NCBI GenBank assembly: GCA_033964015.1
Contig: CM066918.1
Coordinates: forward strand, 30,542,595 to 30,606,594
Source of the DNA: Scolanthus callimorphus
Taxonomy: Eukaryota; Cnidaria; Anthozoa; Actiniaria; Edwardsiidae
Length of the DNA: 64,000 nucleotides
Direction of reading: 5' to 3'
The notes beneath the pieces were generated by a model that saw only the letters and a list, made by a program, of their open reading frames with translations, was not told where the DNA came from and made no database searches. Shown piece after piece: positions 10,795 through 22,300 of this stretch; the first letter of the stretch is position 1; every line of letters begins with the position of its first letter. The position numbers and the translations under genes were made by a program.

Positions 10795-13700
10795 ACAGCG
10801 ACAGAGTGATCGTGACAATAACCATGAGCATGACAGTAACCAGGACAGTGACAGTGACAGTTACCATGACAGTGACAGAGTGATCGTGACAATAACCATG
10901 AGCATGACAGTAACCAGGACAGTGACAGTGACAGTTACCATGACTTTGACAGTGACGGTTACCACGACTTTGACAGTGACAGTGCAATGTCAGTGACGGT
11001 ACAATGACAGTGACGGTTACCATGACAGTGACAGTGCAATGTCAGTAACGGTACAATGACAGTGACGGTTACCAGGACAGTGACAGTGCAATGACAGTGA
11101 CGGTGCAATGACAGTGACGGTGCAATGACAGTGACGGTGCAATGACAGTGACGGTGCAATGACAGTGACGGTGCAATGACGGTGACGGTGCAATGACAGT
11201 GACAGTGACAATAACAGTGACAGTGCAATGACAGTGACAGTGACAGTGACAATAACAGTGCAATGACAGTGACGGCAATGACAGTGACAGTGCAATGACG
11301 GTGCAATGACAGTGACAGTGCAATGACAGTGACAGTGACAATGACAATGACAATAACAGTGCAATGACAGTGACAGGGCAATGACAGTGACAGGGCAATG
11401 ACAGTGACGGTGCAATGACAGTGACGGTGCAATGACAGTGACGGTGCAATGACGATGACAGGACAGTGCAATGACAGTAACAGTGCAACAACAATGACAG
11501 GACAATGACAGCAACAGTGACAGTGCAGTGACATTGACAGTGACAGTGTTATCACTAATGACAGTGACAGTGACAGTGTTATCACTAATGACAGTGACAG
11601 TGACAGTGACAGTGACAATGACAATAACAGTGCAATGACAGTGACAGGGCAATGACAGTGACAGGGCAATGACAGTGACGGTGCAATGACAGTGACGGTG
11701 CAATGACGATGACAGGACAGTGCAATGACAGTAACAGTGCAACAACAGTGACAGGACAATGACAGCAACAGTGACAGTGCAGTGACAGTGACAGTGACAG
11801 TGACAGTGACAGTGACAGTGACAGTGACAGTGACAGTGACAGTGACAGTGACAGTGACAGTGACAGTGACAGTGTTATCACTAATGACAGTGACAGTGAC
11901 AGTGTTATCACTAATGACAGTGACAGTGACAGTGTTATCACTAATGACAGTGACAGTGACAGTGCAGTGACAGTGACAGTGACAGTGTTATCACTAATGA
12001 CAGTGACAGTGACAGTGCAGTGACAGTGACAGTGACAGTGCAGTGACAGTGACAGTGACAGTGACAGTGACAGTGACAGTGTTATCACTAATGACAGTGA
12101 CAGTGACAGTGTTATCACTAATGACAGTGACAGTGACAGTGACAGTGTTATCACTAATGACAGTGACAGTGACAGTGACAGTGACAGTGACAGTGACAGT
12201 GTTATCACTAATGACAGTGACAGTGACAGTGACAGTGACAGTGACAGTGACAGTGACAGTGACAGTGACAGTGACAATGACAATGACAGTGTTATCACTA
12301 ATGACAGTGACAGTGACAGTGACAGTGACAGTGTTATCACTAATGACAGTGACAGTGACAGTGACAGTGACAGTGACAGTGACAGTGACAGTGACAGTGA
12401 CAGTGACAGTGACAGTGACAGTGACAGTGACAGTGACAGTGACAGTGACAGTGACAGTGACAGTGACAGTGACAGTGACAGTGACAGTGTTATCACTAAT
12501 GACAGTGACAGTGACAGTGACAGTGACAGTGACAGTGACAGTGACAGTGACAGTGACAGTGACAGTGACAGTGACAGTGTTATCACTAATGACAGTGACA
12601 GTGACAGTGACAGTGACAGTGACAGTGACAGTGTTATCACTAATGACAGTGACAGTGACAGTGACAGTGACAGTGTTATCACTAATGACAGTGACAGTGA
12701 CAGTGACAGTGACAGTGACAGTGACAGTGACAGTGACAGTGACAGTGACAGTGTTATCACTAATGACAGTGACAGTGACAGTGACAGTGACAGTGACAGT
12801 GACAGTGACAGTGACAGTGACAGTGACAGTGACAGTGTTATCACTAATGACAGTGACAGTGACAGTGACAGTGACAGTGACAGTGTTATCACTAATGACA
12901 GTGACAGTGACAGTGACAGTGTTATCACTAATGACAGTGACAGTGACAGTGACAGTGACAGTGTTATCACTAATGACAGTGACAGCGACAGTGACAGTGA
13001 CAGTGACAGTGACAGTGACAGTGACAGTGACAGTGACAGTGACAGTGACAGTGACAGTGTTATCACTAATGACAGTGACAGTGTTATCACTAATGACAGT
13101 GACAGTGACAGTGACAGTGACAGTGACAGTGTTATCACTAATGACAGTGACAGTGACAGTGACAGTGACAGTGACAGTGACAGTGTTATCACTAATGACA
13201 GTGACAGTGACAGTGACAGTGACAGTGACAGTGACAGTGACAGTGACAGTGACAGTGACAGTGTTATCACTAATGACAGTGACAGTGACAGTGACAGTGT
13301 TATCACTAATGACAGTGACAGTGACAGTGACAGTGACAGTGACAGTGTTATCACTAATGACAGTGACAGTGTTATCACTAATGACAGTGACAGTGACAGT
13401 GACAGTGACAGTGACAGTGTTATCACTAATGACAGTGACAGTGACAGTGACAGTGACAGTGACAGTGACAGTGTTATCACTAATGACAGTGACAGTGACA
13501 GTGACAGTGACAGTGACAGTGACAGTGACAGTGACAGTGACAGTGTTATCACTAATGACAGTGACAGTGACAGTGACAGTGTTATCACTAATGACAGTGA
13601 CAGTGACAGTGACAGTGACAGTGACAGTGTTATCACTAATGACAGTGACAGTGACAGTGACAGTGACAGTGACAGTGACAGTGACAGTGACAGTGACAGT

Positions 13701-15560
13701 GACAGTGACAGTGACAGTGACAATGACAGTGACAGTGTTATCACTAATGACAGTGACAGTGACAGTGACAGTGACAGTGACAGTGTTATCACTAATGACA
13801 GTGACAGTGACAGTGACAGTGACAGTGACAGTGTTATCACTAATGACAGTGACAGTGACAGTGACAGTGTTATCACTAATGACAGTGACAGTGACAGTGA
13901 CAGTGTTATCACTAATGACAGTGACAGTGACAGTGACAGTGACAGTGACAGTGACAGTGTTATCACTAATGACAGTGACAGTGACAGTGACAGTGACAGT
14001 GACAGTGACAGTGACAGTGACAGTGTTATCACTAATGACAGTGACAGTGACAGTGACAGTGACAGTGTTATCACTAATAACAGTGAAAGTGACAGTGACA
14101 GTGTTATCACTAATGACAGTGACAGTGACAGTGACAGTGACAGTGTTATCACTAATGACAGTGACAGCGACAGTGACAGTGACAGTGACAGTGACAGTGA
14201 CAGTGACAGTGACAGTGTTATCACTAATGACAGTGACAGTGTTATCACTAATGACAGTGACAGTGACAGTGACAGTGACAGTGTTATCACTAATGACAGT
14301 GACAGTGACAGTGACAGTGACAGTGACAGTGACAGTGACAGTGACAGTGACAGTGACAGTGACAGTGTTATCACTAATGACAGTGACAGTGACAGTGACA
14401 GTGACAGTGACAGTGACAGTGACAGTGACAGTGTTATCACTAATGACAGTGACAGTGACAGTGACAGTGACAGTGACAGTGTTATCACTAATGACAGTGA
14501 CAGTGACAGTGACAGTGTTATCACTAATGACAGTGACAGTGACAGTGACAGTGACAGTGACAGTGACAGTGACAGTGACAGTGTTATCACTAATGACAGT
14601 GACAGTGACAGTGACAGTGTTATCACTAATGACAGTGACAGTGACAGTGACAGTGACAGTGACAGTGACAGTGTTATCACTAATGACAGTGACAGCGACA
14701 GTGACAGTGACAGTGACAGTGACAGTGACAGTGACAGTGACAGTGACAGCGACAGTGACAGTGACAGTGACAGTGACAGTGACAGTGACAGTGACAGTGA
14801 CAGTGTTATCACTAATGACAGTGACAGTGACAGTGACAGTGACAGTGACAGTGTTATCACTAATGACAGTGACAGCGACAGTGACAGTGACAGTGACAGT
14901 GACAGTGACAGTGACAGTGACAGTGACAGCGACAGTGACAGTGACAGTGACAGTGACAGTGACAGTGACAGTGACAGTGTTATCACTAATGACAGTGACA
15001 GTGACAGTGACAGTGACAGTGACAGTGACAGTGACAGTGACAGTGACAGTGACAGTGTTATCACTAATGACAGTGACAGTGACAGTGACAGTGACAGTGT
15101 TATCACTAATGACAGTGACAGTGACAGTGACAGTGACAGTGACAGTGTTATCACTAATGACAGTGACAGCGACAATGACAGCGACAGTGACAGTGACAGT
15201 GACAGTGACAGTGACAGTGACAGTGACAGTGACAGTGACAGTGACAGTGACAGTGACAGTGACAGTGACAGTGACAGTGACAGTGACAGTGCAATGACAG
15301 TGACAGTGCAATGACAGTGACAGGGCAATGATAGTGACGGTGCAATGACAGTGACGGTGCAATGACGATGACAGGACAGTGCAATGACAGTAACAGTGCA
15401 ACAACAATGACAGGACAATGACAGCAACAGTGACAGTGCAATGACAGTGACAGTGACAGTGACAGTGACAGTGACAGTGACAGTGACAGTGACAGTGACA
15501 GTGACAGTGACAGTGACAGTGACAGTGACAGTGACAGTGACAGTGACAATGACAGTGTAA
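10795..15560. repeat. TGACAG hexamer satellite, 4.7 kb
   Basis: The core (about 11780-15290) is (TGACAG)n, broken roughly 60 times by a 12-bp block TGTTATCACTAA. The block equals two hexamers, so the register never changes. The outer parts carry degenerate units such as GTGCAATGACAG and GGTTACCATGACAG. A complex block of about 150 bp containing GACGATGACAGGACAGTG and CAACAACA occurs at about 11385-11527, 11640-11780 and 15295-15440, all in the same orientation. The 6-bp register keeps frames open for over 1000 codons on both strands (12043-15297 +, 11585-15427 - and 11994-15407 -). The predicted (TV)n or (LS)n polymers are artefacts, not genes. Confidence 0.97.
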
Positions 15561-15623
15561 TGACGGCGACTTAGTACTGCGCCTGTAGTAGTGGTAAATA
15601 GACAGATCCCGTCTTTGCTGGAG

Positions 15624-15781
15624 GGTTGGTTTTCACTAGCAACATAAGCTTAAGCATATGGATCAAACTAACTATTTTCTTTAGTGCGGTTTTCACTACG
15701 ACATAAGCGTAAGTATAAGGATCAAAGGCTTCCGTTCTTCTTATTCTTATGTCGCTTATGTCGTATTGAAAACCAACCCTG
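15624..15781. mobile_element. MITE with AGGGTTGGTTTTCA ends
   Basis: AGGGTTGGTTTTCACTA at the left is inverted as TTGAAAACCAACCCT at the right. Inner repeats contain ACATAAGC and GCTTATGT. No target duplication could be settled. Confidence 0.6.
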
Positions 15782-16316
15782 AATCATCACCAAGCAATTA
15801 ATATGCAGTTTGTCCCACTGGAATTCAAAAGCTACACATATATTATGAGGCAACTTCTTACACATTTCTACAATCGGTATCTTTTCCATGCTCCATGTCA
15901 AGAAACAATTTGGCTTGACCGACGTAGCAACAGTAACTAGGGAGGCAAACAATGAAGGCGGGATCGGTCACTTGCAATTTGCTATGTAGACCAAAAATAA
16001 CCAAAAAAATGTGTTGTGTGTTTTGCCAAAAGGGTTTAGTGGATGCACGCTACAGACACTAAGACATCTGTAATATGCAACTATATGCACTCACAATTTA
16101 TACCCGCGAGTCAAACTTGCATATCTAATTAAAACGTTATTGTGCTTATTACTGAATGGTTTCTTGTTATCAAAAGGTTACGTCTTGACCAGCCCACATA
16201 AACGATAATAATATAAGTTCGAGACTATTAAAACAAGTGCGCTCTTGTGTCTCTTCCATTTCTCCACTCTATCCCTCAACACCAAACTTCATTTTAGTCC
16301 TTTCAACACGCAAAAG

Positions 16317-16324
16317 TCGCGAAA
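16317..16324 (-). promoter_or_regulatory. E2F-like site upstream of the E2F start codon
   Basis: The minus strand reads TTTCGCGA, close to the E2F consensus TTTSSCGC. It lies 25 bp before the ATG of the E2F gene. It is a candidate for autoregulation, but short motifs of this kind occur by chance. Confidence 0.25.
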
Positions 16325-16348
16325 CAGTAATCCAGACCAGCAGAAAGT

Positions 16349-19300
16349 ATGGACAAGAGCGCCACGCTAGAGGATTTGTCAAAGAACTTCCTGACAGTCC
16401 TGGAGAGTTCCCCAGATGGGGCGGTGGATCTCAATTTAGCAGCGCAGCTTCTGAAAGCTGACAAAAGACGGATATGCGACGTAGCGAACATCATGGAAGG
16501 GACAGGGTTGATAGAGCGTACATCGATAAATCACGTGAGATGGAGGTATTACTAAATATAATGAACTGATAATATTACTTAGAAATACTCAAACAATTTT
16601 CACTCAACAAACACAATGAAATACCATCGAAATACCAGGTGTATCCCGCGCGAAAATTTGACTTCTTCACACGCGAAAATAACATTATTTTCACCAATGC
16701 CTGTGCTCCATGCTAGATTTTTAGGTTTTACTCAAATAAAATTACAATTTGGTATTTCATTTATGTTTATATAATACACAGAATATTAAATGGCAGCTTG
16801 GATATTCGAATTTTATCTTCGTGTTAATTGTTTTTCTTACTCATTCCACGGTGCGCTCAATCGTGAGATAAATTTTCTACACTCGAAGATAGCATTCGCA
16901 TCTCCGCACGGCTATGTTATATGTTCTATAAAACACATGGTTGTTTAAGGATGTCTGGTCCTGCGATGGTGTCAACCACCTAAAGTGGCATACATAACTA
17001 ACGAGATTAGTCCTACGGCTAAACTAGGACGCGTGTAGCGCGCAACATTTGTGTCTTGCATGTTTCTTTGTGTCCCGGCTACACAATTTGTTGCGCGCGA
17101 CATTGTTTTCCGCGCATAAAGGAAACATGTATCCGGCTACAATGTTGCGCGTTACATGTGTCCTAGTTTAGCCAGGGCTTTAGACTGCCTCTAAAGTATC
17201 CGACAGTTTGAAAATCCATATAACTTGTTCGACATTGTGGAACCTAACGACTTGGTTCCTCTACCATACTTCGTCCTAAGAATCTTACAAGACGCAACTT
17301 CGATCACACCATGACAAAGAAAATGCGACCAAACATTGTAGCCATCCGAGGTACTTATTAAAAACACTCTGGCGTTGGCTGTCCTCTCATGACTGATGCT
17401 ATTTTCACAAATTTGCATACACTGCTGAAAACTGTATTTTTAAAACAAAAAAGTGATATTACGCCTTCGTATTTTAAGAAAATGGTTGCAAACATCCAAT
17501 AAATAAGAACAAGCGAAACACGCATCTGTTGAAGGTGTGTTTCGCATTAGAACCGCCGCTTGTTTTGAATCCGGTCATTTTAGTAAGCGCCGCGTGCAGA
17601 CCTCAGATCCAAGGTGGTTTTCACGTTATGCTCTTCCCGAGTGTTTTTCATGATTTTCCAAAGGACATATCACTTTAACATGGAGCCCCGCAGCTTTAGC
17701 TTGCTCTTAGATTGTTCTCACAACATGCATTTAAAATAAATCGGAGCCAAATAACGATTAGGGTTTCTCCACAGGACGGACCGGGCGCCAATTTCCCAAA
17801 CTATCGTCAATGGCTTGGTGCGAAAAGAAGCCGAACTGGACCGCCTTTTGGAGTCGGCAAACTCTGCAATTCGACGTCTGACGACAAGTTGTGAAGCTGA
17901 AAAATATCCTTTTTATTATGGTACACTGCATGACACGAGAGCCACTAGAAGGACTTCTCTGATTTGGGAGTATGTTGGAATTAACAAACATTCTGCCTCC
18001 CATGAGTGTCGTCTTATTTAGAAATTCTTTTACAGATTTTAGCTACCTTGGTAGGCTATTTCAAAACAGCAAAGAGCAAAAAGGGTGCTATTTTTTTCTA
18101 GCCTTTCCTATTTGCAGTGGATTTTGCAGTGGCCAATGTACAAAAAGAGAACATCTCGCCTTACCGATAGATGGTACAAAGAAAATCACTTTACCTGATT
18201 GAACTGTTAATAGAAAGTACAATGGTCTTGGTGGGCTTTGATAAACTGTACTAATGACAGATTTGAGGCTATTTTGTATGGTATGGTTCCTTTATTTACA
18301 GACGCTATAACTCTGGCAGCTGATTGGCGCCCATACATAAAAAGTGTCAAATACATTTATGTAATGTACATTTATGTATTTTTGTATTCAGAAATGTGAA
18401 AAACAGTATTCTTAATAGTTAAAATTAGTTTAGATTATTTTTTAAATCAATATAAATCAATTTAATAATAGAACTAAGCCACATCGTCAATGTCCTGCAT
18501 GAAAACATTTTATCTGCCGACCGGTTGGCACAGTGGTGCAACGCCGGACTGCTGTGCGGGAACACAAACCCCGCCATTGCGCCCGCCTTCTGTTCGAAAG
18601 TGAACAAGGTTAAATTCGTTACATGGAGCCCTAAACAATAGTTACATTCAAATTCTAAATCAGTTATATATAGATAATATCTGTTTTTATCATTGACTCG
18701 TAAATTTGACTCGGGCTCGGATTTGACTCAAGAAATGGATTTAGGCCTTTTCAATTGTTCGCACTAAGGTTTCAAGATTTTGCCAATGAGTAAAGACTCC
18801 AGATTTTATACCACGTGTCCACAATAGAATAAGCGATTACAAGCCCCATTGCAGATTCAAAACCAAGATTTGCGTGAATCAAATCTCAGACTCGGACACA
18901 GCTATAACCCGCGCCATTTGAAACCAACATTAAACACAAAAATAGTCTATATATGGAAAGCATATCGAACAGTTATAGACTCTTGAATCAAGAGATTGCA
19001 GCATGGTCTATTTGGCAAACTGAAACCCCTCACTATCCCTGCTATGCAAATAATAGGTATGGCCCCCGAAAAGTCAACACGCCCGTGAAATACCCTCGGA
19101 AATACCATACTGCGATAAAGCGCGACTCTAAAAAATAACTAATTGTGCAAAATGGTCTAAAACCCCGTTGGCAGTGAGACTGTTGATCGATTGTTGATTG
19201 CAGAAAACGTGTTTCCCATCAACGTTTTAGGGTTTTCAACGCATATAAATTTGATCCGTTCGTAGCACAGAATGTTTCATAAAAACATTTCGGCGGCTTG

Positions 19301-22300
19301 AGATGATAACATGCGAAGAGTTTCCAAGTTACACCCGGAGAATAGAGTCTTTTGGGGCACGTCGTCAGTCGTATTCGCTTTACACGTAAACAACCTGGCC
19401 TAGCCTGTGTTCATTACGGAACATCAAGTGTTGAAAATGTTTTTTTTAGGGGCCGACCATTTAACTTTTGAGGGGGGGGGTGGGCTTTTTTGAAAAAAAA
19501 TATCTTGCACGGCCCGAAGGGCCGAAAAAAATTTCCTGCACAGCAAAATGGTGACTAAAACCCTTCTTTTTTATTGGAAAAAAAATTCTCACCGCTTAAC
19601 AGAGGTAGAAAAAAAAATATTGCACCGACAAAAAAGCCCCCCCCCCTCAAAAGTTAAATGGTCGGCCCCTTAGTACATTCGACAATGATATGCGGTTATG
19701 GGCCATCCCTTTGACCCCTAGGTGGGGTAACAATCATATCATGCTAAATTGAGAACAACTAGCCGATTCACGTTTTTTTATGGGTTTGTGTCGTGCAGTG
19801 GTTGTTCTTGTCGTGAAACATGTTCTCCATTTTAGTTATTTTTAGACATCTTGTTGAATTTTGACTAACCCTGGTTGGAAAAGTATCTCTTTTTCGCTGC
19901 TGGCAAATGTTCTGATCGTCCCCCCTAGGTCAAGAGGATTAAAAATCATAGTTTGCTCTCCAGGAGTGCTGTGTTATTTAGAAAGTTTAATAACATCAAT
20001 TGAAGAAGCTTCTGCAGCCTGCTTAAAATTCGTTCCAGATTCGGACACAGCTGACCCGCGCCATTTCAAACGAAAGTACATGGAAAGCATATCGAACAGT
20101 AGACTTGAATCAAGAGATTGCAGCCTATTTAGCAATCAACTCATACCACTCACTAGCCCATTCTCGTACCCAGAGCTCCCCGGCTCGTCCCCTCTCGCGG
20201 GGGAGGCTCTGGTGACAGCCACTGACGCATGCGCGAGATTTGATACAGAGCCGTTGAGAGAAAGATCTTTCTGCGCATGCACCAACGTTCAAAACCAGCC
20301 AATCAGCAAAGGTCCTCAAATGGATGTCACCAGAGCCTCCCCCGCGAGGAGACGAGCCGGGGAGCTCTGGGTAAGAGAATGTCACTAGCCCTAACAAATT
20401 TCGATCAAAGTTGGGGCGCAATTAGTGGAAAGACAGTCTCTGGAAACCTTTTCATGATTAACAAAATTCCGCTTTGATTGCGAATAATTGGACCACCCTG
20501 GTGACTAACTTCAGGTCTGCGGTAGGGTATACAATTTTGACTGTAGGTCTACGGTAGGGTATAAACAAACTACCCAAAAATCAGTGGAGTGCTCCCCCTC
20601 CCCTCGGGATCCCTTCTTTGCCAATAAAAACTGTATGTGTCTTTCTATTGTAATAGGTATAGTCCTCGAAAAGTCAACACACCCGTGAAATACCCCCGGA
20701 AATACCATACTGCGACAAAGCGCGACCCTTAATAAAAATAACTAATTATTCAAAATGGTCTAAAACTCCGCTGGTAGCGAGACTGTTGTTTTATTTCTTG
20801 CTAATTGTCATACATGATCGAGTATGAGTGCAGAAACGTGTTTCCCATCAACGTTTTAGGGTTTACAAGGCATGATAAATTTGATCAGTTCGTAGCACGG
20901 ACAGAACGTGTGCATCCAGTTTGATGTTTCATAAAAACATTTCGGCGGCTTGGTCCATGGCCTTTATGAGATGATAACATGTTTCCAAAGACAAGTGTTG
21001 ACAATGTTTTCCAGTACATTCGACAATGATATGCGGTTATGGTCCATCCCTTTGACCCCTAGGTGGGGTAACAATCATACCGTGCTAAATTGAGAGCAAC
21101 TAGCTGTTCACGTTTTTATGGATTTTTGTCGTGGTTGTTCTTGTAGCCAAAAACGTTCTCCATTTTTAAAGCATCTTGTTGAATCTGTCCGTGAAATTAT
21201 TCACCGATTATAGATGACAAGCTGTATAAATAAAATATTGAAATTGATATATATCTCAATCGTATGTGCAGTATATAATATCACTTTATTAAGTGCCCGA
21301 TTATAACTACTATATGCATCCCAGTGACCGCGGCAACCCGCGGTTGTTTTTCGTCAACATGATCTCGAACTTATAATTACGATTATCATAGTTAAATGGC
21401 CTTGAAATTACGATTGTTATCATTTTGGAAACATGACTATATCCAATAAACTTCGTTCTATCAAAAACTAGCAAAAGAACGAAGCAATGTGTATAAATGA
21501 AGATGTTCCAAAATAGACCGACCCCCCCCCCAAAAAAAAAAGAAAAAAAAAACACAGGAAAAAAAAACAGCCCTGACCAACACCCACAACAGTACACTTG
21601 TACCACGCGCATGTCACTTGCGCATGTCAAAGAACCATTTCACCAGATTGATTTAACATTTAGTGATACAGTAAAAACCCGCATAAAAGAACAGGTGGGA
21701 TTCAGGCTGATTTTGTTCTGTGTTTTCTGCAAAATCAGCCTGAAACCGTTCCTAAGGAGTTCTTAATATTGTTTCTTATCAAATTAATACTGCATAGTAC
21801 ACTGCCAACAGTCAAATAAAGAATGTGATTGGCAGAAGGTAACAGTCATTTAGTAACAACAATTAATCAAGTCCAAAAACAATTGCTAAATGCACCCCGG
21901 AAATCCCCATCCCAGACCACTTGTGTAATGGTCTAGCACATTATATTGATCTACTGCATCTACTTACTACAGCAGTTAGGTTACTGTACTCAAATCTAAC
22001 TGGCAGCCACTTTGAACAATTTTCATGTTTCAGGCTGCCTGTGTCCTGATGTAAGGTACCTTTTTGACCAAATTACAGCCTGAGTGTCCTTAATCCAGGC
22101 ACTTGTTCTTTTATGCGTGTTTTACTGTAATCAACAATTCAAGTTGGTCGAGACCAGTGTTGCTTTTTTCTGCACGGTGGCTGCCGTTCAAATTGATTGC
22201 GTGATCACTTTTTATGTTCCACGTCATGAGTTGTTTATGTACCACGTGATCAACACTTTCGTATAGGAAATCATACGACTTCGAGTTCAATTTGGAATTT

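Larger units (their letters stand above)
18890..21190. repeat. Segmental direct duplication, two copies of about 1 kb
   Basis: Copy A (about 18890-19860) and copy B (about 20030-21190) share long matching stretches. Examples are GGAAAGCATATCGAACAGT at 18955 and 20081, CGTGTTTCCCATCAACGTTT at about 19207 and 20836, and CGACAATGATATGCGGTTAT at about 19681 and 21021. Each copy has since received a different MITE. It lies inside the E2F U12 intron. Confidence 0.8.

Noticed and set aside
11585..15427. Three overlapping ORFs of over 1000 codons encoding (LS)n or (TV)n polymers
   Set aside because: They come from a hexamer satellite whose register is a multiple of 3. Both strands are open at once and there is no codon or domain signal.
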